Origin: JANELJ01 sp024511395 | GTDB lineage: Bacteria; Pseudomonadota; Gammaproteobacteria; GRL18 | Reading direction: 5' to 3' | DNA: 64,000 nucleotides | Assembly: GCA_963681975.1 (NCBI GenBank) | Contig: OY820613.1 | Span: 3,224,001-3,288,000, forward strand | In this document: positions 1 through 8,617 of the stretch, in pieces | How positions within the stretch are numbered: the stretch's first letter is position 1 | How the letters are laid out: each line of letters begins with the position of its first letter | Made by a program: the position numbers and the translations under genes | Notes under the pieces: model-generated | Databases searched by the model: none | Seen by the model: the letters and a program-made list of their open reading frames with translations, nothing else | What the model was told of the DNA's origin: nothing

Positions 1-435
1 AGCCACCACCGGCATGGTTTCCCGGCGCTGTGACATAGGCCGCTGACCCACCACCTCACCGGTAATAATAAAGTCAAAATTATGTTCCTTAATCCACTGC
101 ACCGCTTTTTTAACCATAAAGGTTTTGCAGTCCAAGCAGGGATTGACATTTTTACCATAGCCGTGTGCCGGGTTAAGCAGAATATCCTTGTATTCTTCCA
201 CCACATCCACAATATGCAATTTAATACCCAGCTGTGCAGCCACCCACAGGGCATTATTACGCTTCTGCTTATCCTGGTGCTTTTTCCTGACCGCATGGGT
301 ATGACCTTCCACACAGAAACCGGTAAAGAAATTAATCCCCTCGACATGGATCCCCTGTTCCTGAATCACTTTTACCGCCAGCATGGAGTCCAGTCCACCG
401 GATATCAGAGCTACGGCTTTACATTGCTGTTTCAT
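1..435 (-). CDS. PP-loop ATP pyrophosphatase (MnmA/ThiI-like), partial
   Basis: The reading frame starts at an ATG at 435 and runs leftwards off the window, so only about 145 N-terminal residues are seen. Near the N terminus it has SGGLDS, the ATP-binding PP-loop of enzymes that adenylate a substrate before sulfur transfer or amidation. Later it has NPCLDCK, a CxxC pair of the kind used in tRNA thiolation or iron-sulfur binding, and a GQRPMSQR motif. Proteins of this family are often annotated as tRNA 2-thiouridylase-like. That the substrate is tRNA is inference from the family. A TATAAT-like -10 box lies upstream on the minus strand at 466-471, just after the terminator of the DUF302 gene, so it is probably transcribed on its own. 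Confidence 0.8.
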   Translation of the reverse strand, partial: MKQQCKAVALISGGLDSMLAVKVIQEQGIHVEGINFFTGFCVEGHTHAVRKKHQDKQKRNNALWVAAQLGIKLHIVDVVEEYKDILLNPAHGYGKNVNPCLDCKTFMVKKAVQWIKEHNFDFIITGEVVGQRPMSQRRETMPVVA

Positions 436-472
436 CTCACTACTTCAACTTGCTTAAAAGCAGGGATTATAA

Positions 473-499
473 CAAAAAAGTCGGCAATAAATCCCGACT
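473..499 (-). terminator. rho-independent terminator after the DUF302 gene
   Basis: Read on the minus strand, a six-base stem (AGTCGG paired with CCGACT, 9-nt loop) is followed by a run of six T. It lies directly downstream of the minus-strand DUF302 reading frame and upstream of the PP-loop gene. A second near-palindrome (GACTAATT/AATTAGTC) overlaps it at 496-512. Confidence 0.6.
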
Positions 500-513
500 A
501 ATTTAATTAGTCT

Positions 514-783
514 TTATTTGCTGGAACGCTTGGTAATCCCCCCGAAAAATAATTCTGTTTCCGTCATGGTTAAACCCACTTTTTTAGCCCCTTTAGTATG
601 ATTAACACGGGTAAAAATAGTCAGTCCTTTCTTTAACAGGATCTGCTCCAGTCGATCCAGAGTTTCGGGAACGCTGTAAGCACTGGGCTTAATAATTAAG
701 CCATCTATACTTTGCGGCTGCGCCATAACCAGTCTGCTTAAAGCCAGAATCAGGATAAAAAGTATTGCCTGTATCGGTTTCAT
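514..783 (-). pseudogene. DUF302-family periplasmic protein, 3' end altered
   Basis: The 89-residue product starts with a signal peptide (hydrophobic stretch ending at about residue 21, VMAQ). It continues into the N-terminal half of a DUF302 domain, with VPETLDRLEQILLKKGLTIF and NHTKGAKKVGL. Members of this family normally go on past a TELLIFGNP-like motif for several dozen more residues. Here the frame leaves the family pattern at TELFFGG and stops eight residues later. The last coding bases coincide with a 25-bp sequence that is also the left end of the IS3 remnant at 45842, so the natural C terminus was probably lost to an IS event. DUF302 function is not established. Likely a non-functional remnant, although signal peptide, start and terminator are all preserved. 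Confidence 0.6.
532..556. repeat. 25-bp match to the left end of an IS3-family element
   Basis: The bases from GGTAATCCCCCCG through AATAATTCT are identical to 45842-45866, immediately before the IS3-family orfA at 45915. The C-rich end resembles IS407-group termini. Here it overlaps the last codons of the DUF302 frame. Interpreted as a solo IS end left after a deletion. A shared ancestral coding sequence is the alternative. Confidence 0.45.
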
Positions 784-830
784 TATTATTGAGTCCTTTT
801 CATTTTAGTTATCGATATTTATTTAAGTTA

Positions 831-1849
831 ACCTGAGATCTGGATAAGAACCCAGTCATTTACCTAAATACAGAGAGTTTTCATATCACTCTCATCTATT
901 CTGATTGTCGGCTTGTCTTTTTTATGACAATAGGCAATCAGAGAACCAATAAGGTTCAACATAAAAGCACTTACGCTTCTATGACGTGAATGTTCAATCT
1001 GTGTAATATTTTTTAGCTGATCATTAACCGTTTCAATTATAAAACGTTTTTTCAGCATAATCTTATCCCACAATGCAATGGCTCGTGGTTTCATGTTTCG
1101 TCTGACATTGGTAATAAGCCCGACATCCTGTTCAAACAGTTCATCACTTAAAAGACTGGAGACATAGCCTTTGTCACCATAAAGCTTTCCATATAAGTCT
1201 TTGGCCATTTCAGGAACCGGTTTTCTGTCATCTACATTACCGGCCGTCAATTTAGTGGCCAGTATTTCACCTTTATGATTAATGATCAGGTGAACTTTAA
1301 ACCCATAGAACCACCCCATGGTCGATTTGCCTTGCTGAGCAACACCATCAAAGACTTTATGCATGGGTATGCGAATGTTGTGGCATACTTTAATGCTGGT
1401 CGCATCAACAAAGGCAATTCCGGTTGACTTTCCTTTGCAATGAGTAAAGTAAGCGCATAATGGCACCAGTACCGATGACATCACTCACAGGAAACGGGTA
1501 TAGCTCAATAAATCTGGAAACTCTTTCCTAAGATGTTGATGCACATGGCATAAATAATAACTCTTAAAATCTTTGTAATGTGACTGATGAAAGTTAATCA
1601 GGATAGTCATCAGTTCACCGGGGCTCATTACACCTTGTCGTCTTCTCTTTTTATCACCGGATTCCAGCAGTGTTTTTTCCCATTCAGGATAAAAGAACTG
1701 GTTGAAATCATCAATATTACAATACAATTCATCTATAGTAGTCACTTGCCTGTTCCTTGTTCAAATTCATTTGATTTGGTCATTAAATGATCTGATCGAG
1801 AAACAGGCATTTAGTTCAATATTTTTTAGTTCTTATCCAGAATTCAGGT
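831..1849 (-). mobile_element. IS982-family insertion sequence, complete ends
   Basis: The element is 1019 bp. Its ends are imperfect inverted repeats: ACCTGAGATCTGGATAAGAA at 831 and the reverse complement of ACCTGAATTCTGGATAAGAA ending at 1849. It is flanked by a perfect 7-bp direct repeat TAAGTTA (824-830 and 1850-1856), the target duplication. Length, AC-start ends and a 7-bp duplication fit IS982. It lies between the DUF302 gene and glyQ. Confidence 0.85.
864..1745 (-). pseudogene. IS982 transposase with an in-frame TGA
   Basis: Frame 1745-1485 encodes the N-terminal part (DDFNQFFYPEWEK, then GELMTILINFHQSHYKDFK), ending in SYTRFL followed by TGA. The same frame continues without a shift as VMSSVLVPLCAYF and carries the catalytic DDE region (GIAFVDATSIKVCHNIRI, YGDKGYVS, RFIIETVNDQLK). 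The only defect seen is this single nonsense codon, so the element probably became inactive recently. Restoring a sense codon would give a protein of about 293 residues, normal for the family. Confidence 0.8.
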
Positions 1850-2066
1850 TAAGTTAACATAAAGTCTGTAAAAAACGATATAGGTGTATTCCACAGTAAC
1901 AGGCGGACAATTCCTATTATAATAAGACGGCCTATCTAGGTAGTGAGCAGGATCTAAATCCATAAAAATAGTACCAATTTCAGGCAAAATAACGATCTGG
2001 CAGGTGCTTTAAGGTATAATTACGGCCTTTTAGATACCCTTAAACCTAAATAAATCAGATAATATA

Positions 2067-3002
2067 ATGTCAGAGAGTAGCTCAAATACCCGTAATGCCT
2101 CCAGTACCCTTGATGTGTCCACATTTCAAGGACTGATCCTCGCCCTGCAAACCTATTGGGCCGAAAAAGGCTGTGTGCTGCAACAACCCTATGATATGGA
2201 AATGGGCGCCGGTACTTTTCACCCGGCCACTTTTTTACGCGCCATTGGCCCGGAGCCCTGGAGCGCGGCCTATGTTCAGCCCTGCCGTCGCCCTACCGAT
2301 GGCCGGTATGGTGAAAATCCCAATCGTCTGCAGCATTATTATCAGTTCCAAGTCGTTATTAAACCTTCCCCCCTAGATATTCAGGAGCTGTATCTGGGTT
2401 CTCTGAAAATGCTCGGCATTGATCCACTGGTACACGATATCCGTTTTGTAGAAGACAACTGGGAATCACCTACCCTAGGTGCTTGGGGTCTGGGCTGGGA
2501 AGTCTGGTTTAATGGTATGGAAGTCACCCAGTTTACCTATTTCCAGCAAGTCGGCGGTCTGGACTGCAAACCGGTAACGGGTGAAATCACCTATGGCCTG
2601 GAACGTATTGCCATGTACCTGCAGGGTGTAGAAAGTATTTATGATCTGGTCTGGACAGACGGCCCGCTGGGTAAAGTCACTTATGGTGATGTATTTCACC
2701 AGAATGAAGTGGAAATGTCCGCCTATAATTTTGAACAGGCACCGGTAGATAATCTGTTTCAGCAGTTTGATCACCTGGAAACAGAAAGTAAGCATCTGAT
2801 AGAAGTCAGCCTGCCGTTACCAGCTTATGAAATGATGATTAAGGCCTCCCATGCCTTTAACCTGCTCGATGCCCGCCATGCTATTTCAGTCACTGAACGT
2901 GCCCGTTTTATCGGCCGAGTCCGCGGGCTGGCCAGAGCCGTTGCCCAGGCCTACTATGATCGGCGTGAGGCACTGGGTTTTCCAATGGTGCAGGATACTT
3001 AA
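2067..3002 (+). CDS. glyQ: glycine--tRNA ligase alpha subunit
   Basis: Charges tRNA-Gly with glycine as the catalytic half of the bacterial alpha2beta2 enzyme. At 311 residues it is close to the usual length of about 300, with a slightly longer Ser/Thr-rich N terminus. Class II synthetase motifs are clear: MGAGTFHPATFLRAIGPEPW near residue 46, then RRPTDGRYGENPNRLQHYYQ, GLGWEVWFNGMEVTQFTYFQ and ITYGLERIAMYLQG. A TATAAT -10 box is present at 2015-2020; its -35 is weak. glyS follows after 93 bp, and the pair are presumably co-transcribed. In Pseudomonas-like genomes glyQS sit near plsC, gmhB and gyrB, as here. Confidence 0.97.
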   Translation: MSESSSNTRNASSTLDVSTFQGLILALQTYWAEKGCVLQQPYDMEMGAGTFHPATFLRAIGPEPWSAAYVQPCRRPTDGRYGENPNRLQHYYQFQVVIKPSPLDIQELYLGSLKMLGIDPLVHDIRFVEDNWESPTLGAWGLGWEVWFNGMEVTQFTYFQQVGGLDCKPVTGEITYGLERIAMYLQGVESIYDLVWTDGPLGKVTYGDVFHQNEVEMSAYNFEQAPVDNLFQQFDHLETESKHLIEVSLPLPAYEMMIKASHAFNLLDARHAISVTERARFIGRVRGLARAVAQAYYDRREALGFPMVQDT

Positions 3003-3095
3003 CAGATTACTTTTTCTTCCTTTAGGAGAAAACCCTCTCCCAAAGGAAGAGGGAATATGTATAAGAACATACAGAATATAAATCGGATTTAAAAC

Positions 3096-5171
3096 ATGTC
3101 AGACAGTAAAGACTTATTACTTGAACTTGGTACGGAAGAGCTGCCTCCTAAAGCTCTAAAGGGACTGGCGCAGTCCTTTTGCAACGGGGTTGCCGAAGGA
3201 CTGGATAAAGCCGGACTCACATATGACAAAATTAAAACCTATGCCACACCAAGACGTCTCGCGGTACTGGTAAAAAAACTGGCTACTACCCAGCCGGATA
3301 AAGCCATTGAACGTCGTGGTCCTGCGCTGCAGGCCGCTTTTGATGATGAAGGCTGTCCAACTAAAGCAGCCATAGGCTTTGCCGGCTCCTGTGGTGTGAC
3401 CGTTGAAGAATTATCCAGGCTGGAAACCGACAAGGGTGCCTGGCTGGCCTATACCATTGAAGAAAAAGGCAAGGCAGCAGAAGAACTAATCCCGGCCATT
3501 TTTCAGACCGCACTGGATAAGTTACCCATCCCCAAACGCATGCACTGGGCTGATCTAGATGCCATGTTTGTCCGGCCTGTTCACTGGGCCGTTATTTTAT
3601 TTGGTGAACAGGTGATTCAGGCTGATATATTAAGTGTGACATCTTCCAATAAAACCCGCGGCCATCGTTTCCATCATCCTCAGGTCATTACCCTGGACAG
3701 CGCTGCTGATTATGAAACCGTTCTGGAACAGCAGGGCAGGGTGATTGCAGATTTTGATAAACGCCGGCAAATCATCCATCAGCAGATTATGGATATTGCC
3801 GTACTGGCTGAGGGTACTGCCGTAGTTGATCCTGAACTGCTGGATGAAGTTACCAGTATGATTGAATGGCCAAAGGCTATTATTGGAGACTTTGAACCGC
3901 ATTTTCTGGAGGTACCGCCGGAAGCTTTGATTTCTGCTATGAAAAAACATCAGAAATACTTTCACCTGGTGGATAAAGACAATAAGCTGATGCCTAATTT
4001 TATTACCATCAGCAATATTGAAAGCAGTGATCCTAAACAAATTAAGGAAGGTAATGAGCGGGTTATCCGGCCGCGTCTGTCTGATGCCAGTTTTTTCTGG
4101 AATCAGGATAAAAAACAGCCTCTGGAAATTCAGCTGGAACGTTTAAAAACGGTCGTCTTTCAGAATAAGCTGGGAACCGTTTATGATAAAACCCAACGGG
4201 TCAGAGAACTGGCCGGCAGTATTGCCAAACTTTTAAATACCAGCAGCAGCCATGCCAGACGGGCAGCCCAACTGGCCAAATGCGACCTGATGACTGAAAT
4301 GGTCAATGAGTTCTCGGATCTACAGGGCATTATGGGACGCTACTATGCACTTAATGATGGTGAAGACAGGGCGGTAGCCATTACCCTAGATGAGCAGTAT
4401 ATGCCCCGTTTTGCCGGTGATCAGACTCCGGCCTCAGCTACTGGTCAGGTGCTATCCATTGCTGAGCGCATTGATACCTTAATGGGTATCTTTGCCCTGG
4501 GTCAGATCCCCAGCGGGGATAAAGACCCTTTTGCCCTGAGACGTGCCGCCCTGGGCTTACTGCGTACTGTTATTGAAAATAAACTGGTTCTGGATATTCC
4601 ACAGCTTCTGGCAGAATCGGCCGGATTATTTCCTGCAGAAATTAAAGCAGAAGATGCCGTTGAACCGGTTTATCAGTTTATGCTGGATCGCCTTAAGGGA
4701 TATTTTGCCGATCAGGGCATAAGCACAGATGTCTTTGATGCAGTAGTCGCTATCAGACCGGCACAGCCCTATGACTTTGCCCAGCGTATTGAAACCGTCA
4801 ACCAGTTTAAAAAGCTGGATGCTGCCGAGTCCCTGGCGGCTGCAAATAAGCGTATTACCAATATTTTAAAGAAAATTAAAACTGACCTGCCTGCTCAGAT
4901 CAACAATGAGCTGCTAAAGGAAAAAGCAGAAAAAAATCTTGCACAGCAGTTAACAGAGGTCATTGATAAAATCAGCCCGCTGCTAGCACAGGCGGCCTAT
5001 ACCGAAGCCTTAACCGAACTGTCCACTTTACGGGAGGTAGTAGACACCTTCTTTGATGATGTTATGGTTATGGTGGATGATGAAGCCCTGAAAAATAATC
5101 GTATTGCCCTGTTAAATCAGCTGCACAGCCAGTTTATGCAGATCGCTGATCTGTCCCTGTTACAGGTTTAA
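3096..5171 (+). CDS. glyS: glycine--tRNA ligase beta subunit
   Basis: Beta subunit of glycyl-tRNA synthetase, needed for tRNA-Gly recognition. At 691 residues it is full length. It begins with the family start LLLELGTEELPPKALKGLAQ. It contains the central AIGFAGSCG and TRGHRFHHPQ regions, the HD-like RAAQLAKCDLMTEMVNEFSD segment, and a C-terminal anticodon-binding-like helical domain with FFDDVMVM. It follows glyQ with a 93-bp gap holding a small inverted repeat (CCCTCT/AGAGGG around 3032-3052). gmhB follows 19 bp downstream, so glyQ-glyS-gmhB-plsC look like one operon. Confidence 0.97.
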   Translation: MSDSKDLLLELGTEELPPKALKGLAQSFCNGVAEGLDKAGLTYDKIKTYATPRRLAVLVKKLATTQPDKAIERRGPALQAAFDDEGCPTKAAIGFAGSCGVTVEELSRLETDKGAWLAYTIEEKGKAAEELIPAIFQTALDKLPIPKRMHWADLDAMFVRPVHWAVILFGEQVIQADILSVTSSNKTRGHRFHHPQVITLDSAADYETVLEQQGRVIADFDKRRQIIHQQIMDIAVLAEGTAVVDPELLDEVTSMIEWPKAIIGDFEPHFLEVPPEALISAMKKHQKYFHLVDKDNKLMPNFITISNIESSDPKQIKEGNERVIRPRLSDASFFWNQDKKQPLEIQLERLKTVVFQNKLGTVYDKTQRVRELAGSIAKLLNTSSSHARRAAQLAKCDLMTEMVNEFSDLQGIMGRYYALNDGEDRAVAITLDEQYMPRFAGDQTPASATGQVLSIAERIDTLMGIFALGQIPSGDKDPFALRRAALGLLRTVIENKLVLDIPQLLAESAGLFPAEIKAEDAVEPVYQFMLDRLKGYFADQGISTDVFDAVVAIRPAQPYDFAQRIETVNQFKKLDAAESLAAANKRITNILKKIKTDLPAQINNELLKEKAEKNLAQQLTEVIDKISPLLAQAAYTEALTELSTLREVVDTFFDDVMVMVDDEALKNNRIALLNQLHSQFMQIADLSLLQV

Positions 5172-5190
5172 ATCTGACTCTAATCCGCTT

Positions 5191-5760
5191 ATGACTCAGC
5201 TTATTATTCTGGATCGGGACGGGGTGATCAATCAGGATTCGGATCAGTTTATTAAGTCCAAAGATGAATTTATCCCCCTGCCCGGCAGCCTGCAGGCCAT
5301 TGCCCGACTGTATAAAGCCGGTTATAAAGTCATTGTGGCGACCAATCAGTCCGGTATCTATCGCAGGCTGTTCAGCCTAGATACCCTGCATGCCATGCAT
5401 AATAAACTACAGCGCTTATTAGAACCTCTAGGTGGAAAAATTGAAGCCTTTTATTTCTGTCCACACGGGCCGGATGATGGCTGCAACTGTCGAAAACCCC
5501 TGCCCGGTATGATCCAGAAGATTGTACAGGACTACCGGATTTCAACGGATGACCTATCAGAAGTTTATGTAGTTGGCGATTCTCTAAGGGATCTGGATGC
5601 CGGTATGACAGCCGGTACAAAAACCGCCCTAGTCAAAACCGGAAAGGGCATGCGCAGTCTGAAAAAAATAGCCGATGAACATTTAACTCAATACCAGTCT
5701 GTTCCGGTTTATAATGATCTGGCTGACTTTACTGAGCATTTTCTGAATAATAAATCCTGA
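5191..5760 (+). CDS. gmhB: D-glycero-beta-D-manno-heptose 1,7-bisphosphate 7-phosphatase
   Basis: HAD-superfamily phosphatase of ADP-heptose synthesis for the lipopolysaccharide inner core, cytoplasmic. The 189-residue product has the nucleophile motif LDRDGVIN at residues 6-13, motif II in VIVATNQSGI and motif IV in VVGDSLRDLDAG. Its zinc loop CPHGPDDGCNCRKP is diagnostic of GmhB within the HAD family. It is packed between glyS (19 bp) and plsC (22 bp). The same order, plsC-gmhB-glyS-glyQ beside gyrB, is known from Pseudomonas. Confidence 0.93.
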   Translation: MTQLIILDRDGVINQDSDQFIKSKDEFIPLPGSLQAIARLYKAGYKVIVATNQSGIYRRLFSLDTLHAMHNKLQRLLEPLGGKIEAFYFCPHGPDDGCNCRKPLPGMIQKIVQDYRISTDDLSEVYVVGDSLRDLDAGMTAGTKTALVKTGKGMRSLKKIADEHLTQYQSVPVYNDLADFTEHFLNNKS

Positions 5761-5782
5761 GCATCTCGATAAAGGTTCTGCT

Positions 5783-6511
5783 ATGGCTTATATACGTTCC
5801 ATTATATTTCTGATCTTTATGTGGATCTCCATCCCCATTGCCACCCTGATTTTCCTGCTGGCCTATCCGGTACCCTATAAATACCGTTCCAAACTAATTG
5901 CCCTCTGGTCAAGGTTTACTCTGTTTATGCTGGGGGTGATCTGTAATTTAAAATATGAAATCACCGGGCAGGAAAATATTCCAGAAAAACCCTGTATTAT
6001 TTTCTGCAAACACCAGTCCACTTGGGAAACCATGGCCCTGCAGCTCCTGTTTATTCCTGAAGTGTGGATCCTGAAACGGGAATTATTATGGGTACCGTTT
6101 TTCGGCTGGACTCTGGCCTCCATAAAATCCATTGCTATTGACAGAAAAAGCGGTAAAAAAGCTCTGAAAAAAATTGTAACTGATGGTACTAAACGCCTGC
6201 AGGAAGGTCACTGGGTCATTATTTTCCCTGAAGGCACCCGTACCCGCCCGGGACAGAAGGAAAGTTATAAAATCGGTGGTGCCATGCTGGCCAGTGCCTC
6301 CGGTTTTGATGTGCTGCCGATTGCCCATAATGCCGGGGAATTCTGGCCTAAAGGGCAGTTATTTAAAAAACCGGGAACTATAAAAATGGTTATCGGCCCG
6401 ATTATTAAAACCCAGGGACTTAAAACCAAGGAAATTAATAAGCTGGCTGAACAGTGGATTGAAACAAAAGTCCATGAACTTTATGAACATAATTATGAGT
6501 CAAATCAGTGA
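5783..6511 (+). CDS. plsC: 1-acyl-sn-glycerol-3-phosphate acyltransferase
   Basis: Inner-membrane enzyme that adds the second acyl chain in phosphatidic acid synthesis. The 242-residue protein has a hydrophobic N-terminal segment (residues about 5-28) and a second one near 42-55. The acyltransferase motif I is KHQSTWET (HX4E form, common in gammaproteobacterial PlsC). Motif III is FPEGTRTRPG and motif IV-like is VLPIAHNAGEFWP. Last gene of the glyQ-glyS-gmhB-plsC group. The toxin-antitoxin pair that follows begins about 90 bp downstream. Confidence 0.92.
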   Translation: MAYIRSIIFLIFMWISIPIATLIFLLAYPVPYKYRSKLIALWSRFTLFMLGVICNLKYEITGQENIPEKPCIIFCKHQSTWETMALQLLFIPEVWILKRELLWVPFFGWTLASIKSIAIDRKSGKKALKKIVTDGTKRLQEGHWVIIFPEGTRTRPGQKESYKIGGAMLASASGFDVLPIAHNAGEFWPKGQLFKKPGTIKMVIGPIIKTQGLKTKEINKLAEQWIETKVHELYEHNYESNQ

Positions 6512-6602
6512 AAAATAAGCCGGTCAAGGTTAATTGACCTGGTATGTGTTTCATTGCTACCATGTGTACACATTTGCTTTTTTATACGCAAAGGTGGTTG
6601 TA

Positions 6603-6797
6603 ATGATAACTAATATTGAAATTGATGATGGCTTAATGGCTGATGCATTAAAAGCAACTGGTTTAAGTACCAAAAAGGATGTTGTTGAATTGGGCCTTAA
6701 GGCTTTGATTAAGTTGAATAAACAGGCATCTATTCATGCGCTTAGAGGCAAGCTCAAGTGGGAGGGCGACCTAGATGAAATGAGAACTAAAAAATGA
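6603..6797 (+). CDS. vapB: VapB-type antitoxin
   Basis: A 64-residue protein (ITNIEIDDGLMADALKATG at the start) of the ribbon-helix-helix VapB type, expected to bind its own promoter and neutralise the adjacent PIN toxin. The ATG at 6603 was chosen because AAAGGTGG lies 8-9 bases upstream; a longer frame from 6534 lacks such a site. The C-terminal LRGKLKWEGDLDEMR is typical of the toxin-wrapping tail. It overlaps the toxin by 4 bp (ATGA), showing translational coupling. The antitoxin is intact while its toxin is destroyed. Confidence 0.85.
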   Translation: MITNIEIDDGLMADALKATGLSTKKDVVELGLKALIKLNKQASIHALRGKLKWEGDLDEMRTKK

Positions 6798-7094
6798 TTT
6801 TAGTAGACTCAAGTGTTTGGATTGATTTTTTCAATGGCACAGCATGTGCAGAAACAGATAAATTGAATGAAATACTTGGGCTTGAAGAGATTATAATTGG
6901 TGATCTCATTCTAGCTGAAGTACTACAAGGCTTTAGCAGTGATACCGATTATAAAGCAGCCAAAAACGCTTTAACATCTTTAACTGTGCATGATTTATTG
7001 GGAAAGGACATGGCAATTACAAGTGCTAATAATTTTAGAAAGCTACGAAAAAAAGGAATCACTATCAGAAAAACAGCAGACGTGATTATTGCTA

Positions 7095-8605
7095 GACAGT
7101 GTAAATTAAACTGTGTATCCGCTCTTATTTAAATATAAGGAGCCAATTGCTCCTCAAACTCGATTATAAATCGATTCATAGCTGCTTTCCAATTTCTGAT
7201 GGGCATTGTCCATTTTTTGGAAGCCGACTGGATAGCCAGATAAATCACCTTCATAGCAGAATCATCGTTAGGAAACAGTCGCCGGTTCTTAATAGCCTTG
7301 CGAATAACACTGTTCACTGACTCAATGGCATTGGTGCTATAAATAACCCGCCGGATATCCTCAGGATAATCAAACAGCGTGATAAGGTTGGGCCAGTGCG
7401 CCTTCCATGACCGGCTGATTTGCGGGTATTTATCATCCCACTTTTGAGCAAACCGCTCTAATTCCAGTGCTGCTTCCTGCTCAGTTGCAGACTGGTAGAT
7501 TTGCTTTAAATCCGCTGTAACTGCTTTATAGTCCTTCCAGGGCACAAACTTCAGTGAATTTCTGACCATATGCACAATACACAACTGAACTCTGGCCTGA
7601 GGGCAGGCCGTATTAATAGCTTCAGGAAAACCGCTTAAGCCATCCACACAGGCGATTAAGATATGCTGTAAGCCTCTGTTCTGTAATTCAGTCAATACAG
7701 AGAGCCAGAACTTAGCCCCTTCATTTTCTGAGAGCCACATACCCGGCAGTTCTTTTTTACCCTCCAGGTTAATTCCCGGAGCCAGATAAACAGCTTTATT
7801 GATAACCCGCTTATCCTGGCGGATTTTAACCACAATGCAGTCCAGATAGACAATGGGGTAAACTGGCTCCAGTGGACGTGACTGCCATTCCACTACCCGT
7901 TCCATGATGCTATTGCTCACCTGAGAGACCAGGGCGGGTGAAATATCCACCCCATACATTTCCTCAAAGGTATCCACAATATCACGAGTGCTCATGCCTT
8001 TGGCATACAGCGCCATAATCTGGTCATCCATGCCGGTGATACGGGTCTGGCGCTTTTTGACCAGCTGAGGTTCAAATTTGGACTGTCTGTCTCTGGGGGT
8101 ATTCAGTTCAAACTGACCGTGCTCACCTTTTAACTGTTTTCGGTTGTAGCCATTGCGGCTATTGCCCTCTTCCTTATCCAGAAAATAATCCATTTCGGCA
8201 TTCAGAGCGGCTTCAACGGTCATTTTAGTCAGTTGAGCACTGAGGTCGCTTAAATCCTGAGGGGTTTTTAAATCTTTAGCCAGTTCGTTGGCCAGGGCCT
8301 GTAACCTGTCTTTGTTCATTGTCTTACTCATCGCTGTATTCCTTGTTATAGGGTAACAAAAGATGGTTCAGACCGGCAGGGGTTGATGATGTCGACTTCA
8401 GTCGAAGATAAATTCCGCCCCCATGGTGAGCAAATACCTGGAAAAGGCAGGGTGTCAAGGAGGAGTCCTGAAAGGAAGCTCCTTGATAGCCTGACTTTGG
8501 AAGATAGGCTGTTCACTATGGAGGTGGTATTTCAGGTTTGTTCATTTAACCTCTGCTGACTTAAACCACCGCAATGAGCGTTTACACAGTTATTTTTACA
8601 CCCTC
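7095..8605 (-). mobile_element. IS256-family insertion sequence, complete
   Basis: The element is 1511 bp. About 30-bp imperfect inverted repeats start GACAGTGTAAAT on the left and GAGGGTGTAAAA (reverse complement) on the right, and both end in CGCTC. A perfect 8-bp target duplication TATTGCTA occurs at 7087-7094 and 8606-8613. An 8-bp duplication is the rule for IS256. It sits inside vapC next to the IS5-like copy, whose own duplication it overlaps by two bases. The 8332-8605 stretch is non-coding IS sequence. Confidence 0.92.
7129..8331 (-). CDS. IS256-family transposase (mutator type)
   Basis: A 400-residue, apparently intact transposase. The DDE residues are visible as YLDCIVVKIR (D), IACVDGLSGF (D) and STNAIESVNSVIRKA (E). 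The family N-terminal segment RNGYNRKQLKGEHGQFEL and the RDRQSKFEPQLV motif are present, as is the C(2)H signature in VQLCIVHMVRNSLKFV. No stop or shift is seen, so this copy may be active. Confidence 0.93.
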   Translation of the reverse strand: MSKTMNKDRLQALANELAKDLKTPQDLSDLSAQLTKMTVEAALNAEMDYFLDKEEGNSRNGYNRKQLKGEHGQFELNTPRDRQSKFEPQLVKKRQTRITGMDDQIMALYAKGMSTRDIVDTFEEMYGVDISPALVSQVSNSIMERVVEWQSRPLEPVYPIVYLDCIVVKIRQDKRVINKAVYLAPGINLEGKKELPGMWLSENEGAKFWLSVLTELQNRGLQHILIACVDGLSGFPEAINTACPQARVQLCIVHMVRNSLKFVPWKDYKAVTADLKQIYQSATEQEAALELERFAQKWDDKYPQISRSWKAHWPNLITLFDYPEDIRRVIYSTNAIESVNSVIRKAIKNRRLFPNDDSAMKVIYLAIQSASKKWTMPIRNWKAAMNRFIIEFEEQLAPYI

Positions 8606-8617
8606 TATTGCTACATA

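Noticed and set aside
82..501. Plus-strand open frame of 139 codons at the left edge
   Set aside because: It lies opposite the PP-loop gene, whose minus-strand frame has clear SGGLDS and CxxC motifs.
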